Assembly (NCBI RefSeq): GCF_048569485.1
Contig: NC_134361.1
Span: 166,015,758-166,079,757 of the forward strand
Direction: 5' to 3'
DNA length: 64,000 bases
Source: Anomaloglossus baeobatrachus
Lineage: Eukaryota; Chordata; Amphibia; Anura; Aromobatidae
Shown: in pieces, positions 22,547-32,922 of the stretch
How positions within the stretch are numbered: position 1 is the first letter of the stretch
Layout: each line of letters begins with the position of its first letter
Program-made: the position numbers and the translations under genes
Notes under the pieces: generated by a model
Databases searched by the model: none
Seen by the model: only the letters and a program-made list of their open reading frames with translations
Told to the model about the DNA's origin: nothing

Positions 22547-22548
22547 TG
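22544..22548 (+). promoter_or_regulatory. TAATG stop/start overlap between ORF1 and ORF2
   Basis: The ORF1 stop TAA (22544-22546) shares its last A with the ORF2 ATG (22546-22548). A UAAUG overlap is known to drive ORF2 translation by termination-reinitiation in the R1-clade LINE SART1. The same mechanism is inferred here. Confidence 0.7.
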
Positions 22549-25500
22549 GCGGACATCAAAATAGCCTCACTGAATGTGAGGAGCTTAAAAAGCCCGATCA
22601 GAAGAGTGGCCCTGTTTGCATGGCTAATGACCTTGAACTTTGACATTTTTTTCTTACAGGAATGCGCCATTGGCCATGACCTTACATACTCTGACATTAA
22701 AAAAGACTGGACCTTAGGGCCCTCTGTCTGGTCGGGGTCTAACATGAATAAGGCTGCTGGAGTGGGGATTTTATTTAAAAACAAAGATGTTAAGATTTTA
22801 TCTGTCACAGAAATTTCTCCAGGCCGTGCTTTGTTAACACATGCAGTTTTTAATGGTTTTACTTGTCGTTTTATTAATATTTATGCTCCCCCTGAAAAAA
22901 ATGAACGCTCCTCCCTTTTTAATGACATGCAGTTGTTTTTAACAGGTCCATCCCCTGTGGTGGTGGGAGGGGATTTTAACTGTGTGATGTTGGGAGAGGG
23001 GAGAGGAGGTGGTGACAATACCAGAAAACCAGACAAAACCTCATGTCAAGTCAAGCATATTTTATCTGATTTTAAGTTGCAGGATGCCTGGAAAAAAATT
23101 CACCCGTCTGACCCAGGGTACACATGGAGTAATGGTACTGTATCTTCCCGTATTGATTTTATTCTTCCCTCCTCAGATTCTTTTACCCCTAAATCAGCCG
23201 GACTCATGACAAATATTTTTTCAGACCACGCCCTCATATATGCAGATTTAGAATATGCAGATGAGGAGAAAGTGGGCAAACGCTCCTGGAAACTAAATAC
23301 ATTATTATTACAGGATGAGGAAACCCGGGCTGCATTTATTGCTAAATATAAAATATGGAGGAGTAAGAAATGTCCAGAGCAATCCATGTCTAATTGGTGG
23401 GATGGAGTCAAATGTCGCATACGGAATTTCTTTGTCACTGTGGGTAGGAGGCGGGCCCGGGAAAAGAGAAGGTGTTTCAGGGATCTCAATGTTAGATTGG
23501 AGACTCTCCATAAGTTAAAAGGGTGGGGAGTCCCTGGGGCGGAGGAGGACATTGCCAAATTAAAAATTGAGATCCAGAACTTTCTTGACCAAAAAGGAAA
23601 AGAGATAATATTTAATTCTCGGGTAAAACATTTGGAAGAAGATGAGACATGCTCTAGATATTTTTTTAAAAAAGTGGGGGAGAGGAAGAATTTGATACGA
23701 GAGTTGGGAGGTCAGACATCATCAAAGGGAATGCTAGAGGAGGCTTTTAACTTTTTTAGCAACCTTTTTAACCTCAAACACATTGATCAGTCTTGTTTTA
23801 ATGATAATTTGAATTTTTTATCCCTCTTTTTATCCACCGAGGACCAGGACCTCCTGTCTGAGGGAATAAACATGGGGGAGGTGGAGGGAGCCCTAAAAGA
23901 TTTTCAAAAAGGTAAAACTCCAGGGTCAGACGGTCTCCCCATAGAGTTTTATCATGTTTTCTGGGATGTTATTAAAGATGATCTTATGGGAGTTTTTAAT
24001 GAGGTTTTTAAAGACAATTTTATACCCTATTCTTGGAAGAAATGTGTGATTACCCTGATCTTTAAAAAAGGAGATAAGGCAAACTTAGAAAACTGGAGGC
24101 CTATCTCTCTTTTAAATACTGATTATAAGATATTGGCTAAAATTTTAAGTAGCCGTATTAAAAGTGTTATTAAAAGTGTGATTCATCCAGATCAGGTCTG
24201 CGGTATCCCCGGACGGTCCATCTGGGAGCATCTTAACCTTATACGGGACCTGATCTGGTACCAGAAAGATCGCAAGCAGCCTATAGCCATTTTATCCCTT
24301 GATTTTAAAAAAGCTTTTGACAGGGTATCACACTTTTATCTTTTTAGTGTTTTAAAAAAGATGGGGTTTCCTGTTGGTTTTATTGATAAAATTAAGCTTT
24401 TATACAATGACACGTACGCGCAGATTTTAATAAATGGTTTTTTAACAAAAGAGGTCGCCCTCCGATCCGGGGTAAAACAGGGTTGCCCCATGTCCCCCTT
24501 ACTGTTTGTTTGTGCTATAGAACCACTCTTGTGCCGTTTACGTGAGGACAAGGTGGTTAGGGGGATCCCTGTTCCCGGAGGTGGGGGCGCCCAGGTAAAA
24601 GCGTTAGCATACATGGATGATGTGTCTGTATATTGTACCAGCTCTGCTGCCATAAACAGAGCAGTGCTGGATACTGAGATTTTTAGTGCTGGATCCGGTT
24701 TTAAATTAAATAAAGAAAAATGTGATTGTTTTATTGTAGGTCAATGGGAGCCCGAGCCACCAAAGATACCGGTCCAAAATGATGGGATTAAAATTTTGGG
24801 GATCCACTTTGATGAGCAAAATGATGGGTGTAAGAACTGGGACCTGGTTCTCACAAGATTGAGTCAAAAAATATCATTATGGCAGATAAGAAAACTCACT
24901 ATGGAGGGGAAGATTCTAATCATAAAAATGATCCTGCTCCCCATCATTTTGTACGCAGCGATGGTGTTTCCTCCAAATTCCCTATACTTTAAAAGACTAA
25001 TGAAACCCATCTTTTATTTTCTGTGGAACTCCAAAATGGAAAAATTAAGGAGAATAACTGTATGTAAGAGTAAAAGGAATGGTGGCAAGGGACTCCCTGA
25101 CCTAAAGTTGTTTTTATTAATAAAATTTTTTGTGTTTTGTTACAAAAGTTTGAATAATGCTGGGGCTTTTACTTGTTTTTTAAGGTATAGTACGGGCTAT
25201 GTTTTTAAGAGATTGCAGGTGGATTTGTTGGTTAACCGTCCTGTTTTATTACGTCCCCCAAAACATTATGAGATTCTGAACACCATTATCACTGAATATG
25301 ACCTGACCCACGTAGACCGGGAGGTGTTGTCTAACCAGAAAAAGTTAACGGCAGCCTGTAAGGGTCATGAGGTATTGGAGGATGTCTCCAACTTCTCTTC
25401 CTCTAGGTGCCAGTTGGTGTGGAACAATGTCTCGTGTCCAGCCCTGAGCAATGTGCAAAAGGATCTTGCCTGGTCAATCGCTCACCAATGCCTCCCCACC

Positions 25501-25941
25501 AGAGCGTTCCAGCACCACAGAGGCTTGGTGGCCAGTGCAAGATGCCCGAGAGACAGATGTGCGAGGGAAGAGACTGTGTTCCACCTGTTCTGGCACTGCC
25601 CATACGCGCAAGAGCTGTGGCAGGCTGTTGGCACCCTCCTGAAGTGGGTCAGTGGGATAGAGGATTTTAATTGTGATGTGATTTTATATGGTTTTATTAA
25701 ATGTCCAACCATGGCCCAAGCGCAAGTGGCCTGGTTGATGATGAATTGCTTTAAACACGCTTTATGGAAATGTAGAAACATCCTGCTTTTTAACCATGAT
25801 TTTATTTCTGTAAAAGATTGCATAGGAATCGCGTTGTGTGACATGTACACCTATTACTTAAGAGATTGTAAGATATTAGGTGCGGAGGAAGCCAAGAAAC
25901 TATGGTGTCTCCAAATGTGGAATTCATACATGTTTTTATGA
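22546..25941 (+). CDS. Keno-like element 1 ORF2 (APE endonuclease / reverse transcriptase)
   Basis: This 1131-residue polyprotein cuts the U2 gene and copies the element RNA into it. Residues about 1-235 are an APE-type endonuclease: SLNVRSL, the catalytic E in FLQECA, GGDFNCV, SRIDFIL and SDHALI. The reverse transcriptase spans about residues 440-760: GKTPGSDGLPIEFY, NWRPISLLN, DQVCGIPGRSI, LSLDFKKAFDRV, SGVKQGCPMSPLLF and the active site AYMDDV near residue 688. A C-terminal zinc-finger-like cluster (CPRDRC...HLFWHC, about residue 1000) is typical of Tx1/L1-type ORF2. No stops or frameshifts are seen. Translation probably depends on reinitiation at the overlapping TAATG. Confidence 0.95.
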   Translation: MADIKIASLNVRSLKSPIRRVALFAWLMTLNFDIFFLQECAIGHDLTYSDIKKDWTLGPSVWSGSNMNKAAGVGILFKNKDVKILSVTEISPGRALLTHAVFNGFTCRFINIYAPPEKNERSSLFNDMQLFLTGPSPVVVGGDFNCVMLGEGRGGGDNTRKPDKTSCQVKHILSDFKLQDAWKKIHPSDPGYTWSNGTVSSRIDFILPSSDSFTPKSAGLMTNIFSDHALIYADLEYADEEKVGKRSWKLNTLLLQDEETRAAFIAKYKIWRSKKCPEQSMSNWWDGVKCRIRNFFVTVGRRRAREKRRCFRDLNVRLETLHKLKGWGVPGAEEDIAKLKIEIQNFLDQKGKEIIFNSRVKHLEEDETCSRYFFKKVGERKNLIRELGGQTSSKGMLEEAFNFFSNLFNLKHIDQSCFNDNLNFLSLFLSTEDQDLLSEGINMGEVEGALKDFQKGKTPGSDGLPIEFYHVFWDVIKDDLMGVFNEVFKDNFIPYSWKKCVITLIFKKGDKANLENWRPISLLNTDYKILAKILSSRIKSVIKSVIHPDQVCGIPGRSIWEHLNLIRDLIWYQKDRKQPIAILSLDFKKAFDRVSHFYLFSVLKKMGFPVGFIDKIKLLYNDTYAQILINGFLTKEVALRSGVKQGCPMSPLLFVCAIEPLLCRLREDKVVRGIPVPGGGGAQVKALAYMDDVSVYCTSSAAINRAVLDTEIFSAGSGFKLNKEKCDCFIVGQWEPEPPKIPVQNDGIKILGIHFDEQNDGCKNWDLVLTRLSQKISLWQIRKLTMEGKILIIKMILLPIILYAAMVFPPNSLYFKRLMKPIFYFLWNSKMEKLRRITVCKSKRNGGKGLPDLKLFLLIKFFVFCYKSLNNAGAFTCFLRYSTGYVFKRLQVDLLVNRPVLLRPPKHYEILNTIITEYDLTHVDREVLSNQKKLTAACKGHEVLEDVSNFSSSRCQLVWNNVSCPALSNVQKDLAWSIAHQCLPTRAFQHHRGLVASARCPRDRCAREETVFHLFWHCPYAQELWQAVGTLLKWVSGIEDFNCDVILYGFIKCPTMAQAQVAWLMMNCFKHALWKCRNILLFNHDFISVKDCIGIALCDMYTYYLRDCKILGAEEAKKLWCLQMWNSYMFL

Positions 25942-27368
25942 TTGGTTTTATTCCTTGTTTTTACATGTCCTTTTAATGTACTGTTTCTTATGAATTGTCT
26001 TTTAATGGATTTCTGATGTGTTTACTATGAGAAAAGAGTTTATGGTTTTTGTGATGTTTTCTTATCTATTTGTTCAATAAAGCTTGTTTGAAACGTGATC
26101 TGTTCTTATCAGTTTAATATCTGATACGTCCCCTATCTGGGGACCATATATTAAATGGATTTTTAGAACAGGGAGATGGAAAAAGAGCTTGCTCTGTCCA
26201 CTCCACGCATTGACCTGGTATTGCAGTACCTCCAGGAACGGTGCACCCCTTCTTAACCCAGTTTCCAAAAGCAGAACTCGATTCACCTGATTCATATTAG
26301 CCCGATTAGCGAATTGAAATGAATTTTTATCTAACACACTTTTTACTTGCTTTATTCATCCAAATAGCAAACTCATCACCACTCAACTTCACCAACTCTG
26401 CTATGTCCCGTGCAGTATCTTGTTGTCAGTCTAATCTAGATCATGTGTAATTGAATGGAATAGATCCCTTTTGGACAAAGTGGAGTCAGATGCTGCAGTG
26501 ACCACAGGTGTGAGAGGATCTACAATTGGCATCTGGTGTTATCTCTCTGCTTCCACTCCAAATAAAGTTACCTGTTGTTACCTGAACGTCAAATACTAAG
26601 AATGGGCGGCCTATGAAAGAATTAGTACTTTCATTAAGTATACTAAACCGGCTAATTGGGAATAGACAAACTGTAAAAAGCCCTCTGAGAAAGCCCCTCT
26701 CTAACCTTTGTTAGTAAGCTTTTCTGTAGCCTGCCTGTTGATGTATTTTCGGTTTGAACAGTGCACAACATGAAGAGACGGAACACTGGCGGCTTGTCAC
26801 AATGCCCCCCGATGACATCACAATAGCGCTGCTGCCTAGAAAACAAGCTGCGCAGAAGAAGTTGTTCTTTGGGTGGGAGGGTGGGCTAGTGGAAGGAGGG
26901 GGCAATCTCTTTTTTTCCCGGGTGGTAGGGGGATGACAGGAGAAGGGAAGCGGGTGGTGAGAAAGGTACAGAGGGCAGGGTTTGGGGGCTGGGAAGGAAA
27001 GGGAAAAGATTAGGGTTTGGGGATGATGAAAGGGCTTTCTACGGGTAAGGATGGCAAAGGGTGGCAGTGACGGAAAGTCAGGCAACCTGTCCTGTCCGTC
27101 TTTTTGTATCGTGAATTGGAAAGACTGCAAGGGGGAGGGGAGTTGCTTGCGCCCTAAAGGAGGAGTTATTCAGATTCATTGCAGTGGGCGGCGGCTGCAA
27201 AACGCACCATTCTTCTTGTTTTTGCTCTGCAAAGCAGCCTTTTCAAGGGTTGGCTTGGGTGACAAAATGTCTTGTGTAGGCGTGGGTTTGTCTCCCTCTC
27301 GCTCTCTCTCCCTAAGATGTGTCCGGCATAGGCCAGGGTGCCACTCGAGGCCCAAACCAATTCTGGTT

Positions 27369-27555
27369 ATCGCTTCTCGGCCTTTTGGCTAAGATCAAGT
27401 GTAGTATCTGTTCTTATCAGTTTAATATCTGATACGTCCCCTATCTGGGGACCATATATTAAATGGATTTTTAGAACAGGGAGATGGAAAAAGAGCTTGC
27501 TCTGTCCACTCCACGCATTGACCTGGTATTGCAGTACCTCCAGGAACGGTGCACC
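27369..27555 (+). ncRNA. RNU2: U2 snRNA, intact copy 6
   Basis: Uninterrupted U2, the first unit after LINE element 1, with GTAGTA at 27401-27406 and a 3' box at 27569-27583. Confidence 0.96.
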
Positions 27556-28676
27556 CCTTCTTAACCCAGTTTCCAAAAGCAGAACTCGATTCACCTGATT
27601 CATATTAGCCCGATTAGCGAATTGAAATGAATTTTTATCTAACACACTTTTTACTTGCTTTATTCATCCAAATAGCAAACTCATCACCACTCAACTTCAC
27701 CAACTCTGCTATGTCCCGTGCAGTATCTTGTTGTCAGTCTAATCTAGATCATGTGTAATTGAATGGAATAGATCCCTTTTGGACAAAGTGGAGTCAGATG
27801 CTGCAGTGACCACAGGTGTGAGAGGATCTACAATTGGCATCTGGTGTTATCTCTCTGCTTCCACTCCAAATAAAGTTACCTGTTGTTACCTGAACGTCAA
27901 ATACTAAGAATGGGCGGCCTATGAAAGAATTAGTACTTTCATTAAGTATACTAAACCGGCTAATTGGGAATAGACAAACTGTAAAAAGCCCTCTGAGAAA
28001 GCCCCTCTCTAACCTTTGTTAGTAAGCTTTTCTGTAGCCTGCCTGTTGATGTATTTTCGGTTTGAACAGTGCACAACATGAAGAGACGGAACACTGGCGG
28101 CTTGTCACAATGCCCCCCGATGACATCACAATAGCGCTGCTGCCTAGAAAACAAGCTGCGCAGAAGAAGTTGTTCTTTGGGTGGGAGGGTGGGCTAGTGG
28201 AAGGAGGGGGCAATCTCTTTTTTTCCCGGGTGGTAGGGGGATGACAGGAGAAGGGAAGCGGGTGGTGAGAAAGGTACAGAGGGCAGGGTTTGGGGGCTGG
28301 GAAGGAAAGGGAAAAGATTAGGGTTTGGGGATGATGAAAGGGCTTTCTACGGGTAAGGATGGCAAAGGGTGGCAGTGACGGAAAGTCAGGCAACCTGTCC
28401 TGTCCGTCTTTTTGTATCGTGAATTGGAAAGACTGCAAGGGGGAGGGGAGTTGCTTGCGCCCTAAAGGAGGAGTTATTCAGATTCATTGCAGTGGGCGGC
28501 GGCTGCAAAACGCACCATTCTTCTTGTTTTTGCTCTGCAAAGCAGCCTTTTCAAGGGTTGGCTTGGGTGACAAAATGTCTTGTGTAGGCGTGGGTTTGTC
28601 TCCCTCTCGCTCTCTCTCCCTAAGATGTGTCCGGCATAGGCCAGGGTGCCACTCGAGGCCCAAACCAATTCTGGTT

Positions 28677-28873
28677 ATCGCTTCTCGGCCTTTTGGCTAA
28701 GATCAAGTGTAGTTTGGGAGGGTACTACCTAAGTTGGTGCTGAAAGGTGCCAGGGTATTGCACAACTGCTGGCCTTGGGGGAGTGTGCATCGTAGGATGT
28801 CATAGCCCTCTTGTGACGGACAGTTACCTGGGCAACGAGAGGCGGTCACTTTATTATTTTCAAACTCATCCTT

Positions 28874-28908
<35 letters not shown>

Positions 28909-29053
28909 TTCTTATCAGTTTAATATCTGATACGTCCCCTATCTGGGGACCATATATTAAATGGATTTTTAGAACAGGGAGATGGAAAAAGAGCTTGCTC
29001 TGTCCACTCCACGCATTGACCTGGTATTGCAGTACCTCCAGGAACGGTGCACC
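28677..29053 (+). pseudogene. RNU2: U2 snRNA split by a type C insertion
   Basis: U2 nt 1-37 (28677-28713) and A38 onward (28904-29053) flank a poly(A) element. The junctions equal those at 13801. Confidence 0.93.
28714..28903 (+). mobile_element. Type C poly(A) U2-specific element, copy 2
   Basis: This 190-bp element is nearly identical to the copy at 13838, with an A run of 30 (28875-28904) that includes U2 A38. Body substitutions are few. It may be an independent insertion or a unit duplicated by exchange with only the A run changed. Confidence 0.85.
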
Positions 29054-30174
29054 CCTTCTTAACCCAGTTTCCAAAAGCAGAACTCGATTCACCTGATTCA
29101 TATTAGCCCGATTAGCGAATTGAAATGAATTTTTATCTAACACACTTTTTACTTGCTTTATTCATCCAAATAGCAAACTCATCACCACTCAACTTCACCA
29201 ACTCTGCTATGTCCCGTGCAGTATCTTGTTGTCAGTCTAATCTAGATCATGTGTAATTGAATGGAATAGATCCCTTTTGGACAAAGTGGAGTCAGATGCT
29301 GCAGTGACCACAGGTGTGAGAGGATCTACAATTGGCATCTGGTGTTATCTCTCTGCTTCCACTCCAAATAAAGTTACCTGTTGTTACCTGAACGTCAAAT
29401 ACTAAGAATGGGCGGCCTATGAAAGAATTAGTACTTTCATTAAGTATACTAAACCGGCTAATTGGGAATAGACAAACTGTAAAAAGCCCTCTGAGAAAGC
29501 CCCTCTCTAACCTTTGTTAGTAAGCTTTTCTGTAGCCTGCCTGTTGATGTATTTTCGGTTTGAACAGTGCACAACATGAAGAGACGGAACACTGGCGGCT
29601 TGTCACAATGCCCCCCGATGACATCACAATAGCGCTGCTGCCTAGAAAACAAGCTGCGCAGAAGAAGTTGTTCTTTGGGTGGGAGGGTGGGCTAGTGGAA
29701 GGAGGGGGCAATCTCTTTTTTTCCCGGGTGGTAGGGGGATGACAGGAGAAGGGAAGCGGGTGGTGAGAAAGGTACAGAGGGCAGGGTTTGGGGGCTGGGA
29801 AGGAAAGGGAAAAGATTAGGGTTTGGGGATGATGAAAGGGCTTTCTACGGGTAAGGATGGCAAAGGGTGGCAGTGACGGAAAGTCAGGCAACCTGTCCTG
29901 TCCGTCTTTTTGTATCGTGAATTGGAAAGACTGCAAGGGGGAGGGGAGTTGCTTGCGCCCTAAAGGAGGAGTTATTCAGATTCATTGCAGTGGGCGGCGG
30001 CTGCAAAACGCACCATTCTTCTTGTTTTTGCTCTGCAAAGCAGCCTTTTCAAGGGTTGGCTTGGGTGACAAAATGTCTTGTGTAGGCGTGGGTTTGTCTC
30101 CCTCTCGCTCTCTCTCCCTAAGATGTGTCCGGCATAGGCCAGGGTGCCACTCGAGGCCCAAACCAATTCTGGTT

Positions 30175-30361
30175 ATCGCTTCTCGGCCTTTTGGCTAAGA
30201 TCAAGTGTAGTATCTGTTCTTATCAGTTTAATATCTGATACGTCCCCTATCTGGGGACCATATATTAAATGGATTTTTAGAACAGGGAGATGGAAAAAGA
30301 GCTTGCTCTGTCCACTCCACGCATTGACCTGGTATTGCAGTACCTCCAGGAACGGTGCACC
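30175..30361 (+). ncRNA. RNU2: U2 snRNA, intact copy 7
   Basis: Uninterrupted U2, identical by eye to the copy at 717, with GTAGTA at 30207-30212. Confidence 0.96.
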
Positions 30362-31482
30362 CCTTCTTAACCCAGTTTCCAAAAGCAGAACTCGATTCAC
30401 CTGATTCATATTAGCCCGATTAGCGAATTGAAATGAATTTTTATCTAACACACTTTTTACTTGCTTTATTCATCCAAATAGCAAACTCATCACCACTCAA
30501 CTTCACCAACTCTGCTATGTCCCGTGCAGTATCTTGTTGTCAGTCTAATCTAGATCATGTGTAATTGAATGGAATAGATCCCTTTTGGACAAAGTGGAGT
30601 CAGATGCTGCAGTGACCACAGGTGTGAGAGGATCTACAATTGGCATCTGGTGTTATCTCTCTGCTTCCACTCCAAATAAAGTTACCTGTTGTTACCTGAA
30701 CGTCAAATACTAAGAATGGGCGGCCTATGAAAGAATTAGTACTTTCATTAAGTATACTAAACCGGCTAATTGGGAATAGACAAACTGTAAAAAGCCCTCT
30801 GAGAAAGCCCCTCTCTAACCTTTGTTAGTAAGCTTTTCTGTAGCCTGCCTGTTGATGTATTTTCGGTTTGAACAGTGCACAACATGAAGAGACGGAACAC
30901 TGGCGGCTTGTCACAATGCCCCCCGATGACATCACAATAGCGCTGCTGCCTAGAAAACAAGCTGCGCAGAAGAAGTTGTTCTTTGGGTGGGAGGGTGGGC
31001 TAGTGGAAGGAGGGGGCAATCTCTTTTTTTCCCGGGTGGTAGGGGGATGACAGGAGAAGGGAAGCGGGTGGTGAGAAAGGTACAGAGGGCAGGGTTTGGG
31101 GGCTGGGAAGGAAAGGGAAAAGATTAGGGTTTGGGGATGATGAAAGGGCTTTCTACGGGTAAGGATGGCAAAGGGTGGCAGTGACGGAAAGTCAGGCAAC
31201 CTGTCCTGTCCGTCTTTTTGTATCGTGAATTGGAAAGACTGCAAGGGGGAGGGGAGTTGCTTGCGCCCTAAAGGAGGAGTTATTCAGATTCATTGCAGTG
31301 GGCGGCGGCTGCAAAACGCACCATTCTTCTTGTTTTTGCTCTGCAAAGCAGCCTTTTCAAGGGTTGGCTTGGGTGACAAAATGTCTTGTGTAGGCGTGGG
31401 TTTGTCTCCCTCTCGCTCTCTCTCCCTAAGATGTGTCCGGCATAGGCCAGGGTGCCACTCGAGGCCCAAACCAATTCTGGTT

Positions 31483-31669
31483 ATCGCTTCTCGGCCTTTT
31501 GGCTAAGATCAAGTGTAGTATCTGTTCTTATCAGTTTAATATCTGATACGTCCCCTATCTGGGGACCATATATTAAATGGATTTTTAGAACAGGGAGATG
31601 GAAAAAGAGCTTGCTCTGTCCACTCCACGCATTGACCTGGTATTGCAGTACCTCCAGGAACGGTGCACC
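31483..31669 (+). ncRNA. RNU2: U2 snRNA, intact copy 8
   Basis: Uninterrupted U2 with GTAGTA at 31515-31520. Its downstream spacer has one private substitution (31903). It is the last intact U2 in the window. Confidence 0.96.
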
Positions 31670-32922
31670 CCTTCTTAACCCAGTTTCCAAAAGCAGAACT
31701 CGATTCACCTGATTCATATTAGCCCGATTAGCGAATTGAAATGAATTTTTATCTAACACACTTTTTACTTGCTTTATTCATCCAAATAGCAAACTCATCA
31801 CCACTCAACTTCACCAACTCTGCTATGTCCCGTGCAGTATCTTGTTGTCAGTCTAATCTAGATCATGTGTAATTGAATGGAATAGATCCCTTTTGGACAA
31901 AGAGGAGTCAGATGCTGCAGTGACCACAGGTGTGAGAGGATCTACAATTGGCATCTGGTGTTATCTCTCTGCTTCCACTCCAAATAAAGTTACCTGTTGT
32001 TACCTGAACGTCAAATACTAAGAATGGGCGGCCTATGAAAGAATTAGTACTTTCATTAAGTATACTAAACCGGCTAATTGGGAATAGACAAACTGTAAAA
32101 AGCCCTCTGAGAAAGCCCCTCTCTAACCTTTGTTAGTAAGCTTTTCTGTAGCCTGCCTGTTGATGTATTTTCGGTTTGAACAGTGCACAACATGAAGAGA
32201 CGGAACACTGGCGGCTTGTCACAATGCCCCCCGATGACATCACAATAGCGCTGCTGCCTAGAAAACAAGCTGCGCAGAAGAAGTTGTTCTTTGGGTGGGA
32301 GGGTGGGCTAGTGGAAGGAGGGGGCAATCTCTTTTTTTCCCGGGTGGTAGGGGGATGACAGGAGAAGGGAAGCGGGTGGTGAGAAAGGTACAGAGGGCAG
32401 GGTTTGGGGGCTGGGAAGGAAAGGGAAAAGATTAGGGTTTGGGGATGATGAAAGGGCTTTCTACGGGTAAGGATGGCAAAGGGTGGCAGTGACGGAAAGT
32501 CAGGCAACCTGTCCTGTCCGTCTTTTTGTATCGTGAATTGGAAAGACTGCAAGGGGGAGGGGAGTTGCTTGCGCCCTAAAGGAGGAGTTATTCAGATTCA
32601 TTGCAGTGGGCGGCGGCTGCAAAACGCACCATTCTTCTTGTTTTTGCTCTGCAAAGCAGCCTTTTCAAGGGTTGGCTTGGGTGACAAAATGTCTTGTGTA
32701 GGCGTGGGTTTGTCTCCCTCTCGCTCTCTCTCCCTAAGATGTGTCCGGCATAGGCCAGGGTGCCACTCGAGGCCCAAACCAATTCTGGTTATCGCTTCTC
32801 GGCCTTTTGGCTAAGATCCAGTGAGGGAAACCTTGCTGGGTCTGGCCTGTGGGCTTTTACGTGGAAGGCGACTTCCGACGCTGTGAAGACTGCGATCGTG
32901 TGCCTTGGGCATATTTCTTATA

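Larger units (their letters stand above)
20821..26097 (+). mobile_element. Keno-like U2-specific LINE (Tx1 clade), element 1
   Basis: This 5.3-kb non-LTR retrotransposon has a 226-bp 5' UTR beginning with a diverged U2 head, ORF1 (21047-22546), ORF2 (22546-25941) and a 156-bp 3' UTR with AATAAA at 26076-26081, ending GTTTGAAACGTG without a poly(A) tail. Keno is the known Tx1-clade family specific for U2 snRNA genes in fishes and frogs. Target, ORF layout and the CCHC ORF1 all fit it. Both ORFs are open end to end, so it looks full length and possibly active. It is clearly diverged from elements 2 and 3. Confidence 0.93.
20799..26247 (+). pseudogene. RNU2: U2 snRNA split by the first Keno-like LINE
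   Basis: U2 nt 1-22 (20799-20820) are perfect. Nt 23-36 are recognisable but carry three transitions (nt 23, 30, 34), and then LINE sequence follows. U2 resumes at A38 (26098-26247). The diverged part is better explained as a U2 head carried by the LINE than as host sequence. Confidence 0.9.
1..32790 (+). repeat. Homogenised tandem U2 snRNA array (1308-bp units)
   Basis: Units of 187 bp U2 plus a 1121-bp spacer repeat head to tail with a 1308-bp period. The period is exact at every junction, including units flanking insertions. U2 starts are at 717, 2025, 3333, 5416, 6923, 9034, 10342, 11650, 13801, 15303, 17366, 18674, 20799, 27369, 28677, 30175, 31483 and 32791. By eye I saw only four single-base differences among all type-I spacers (6508, 8885, 13476, 31903), so concerted evolution is strong and recent. 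Extra length comes only from retroelements inserted in U2 itself. Tandem U2 arrays are known in vertebrates such as Xenopus and human. Confidence 0.95.
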
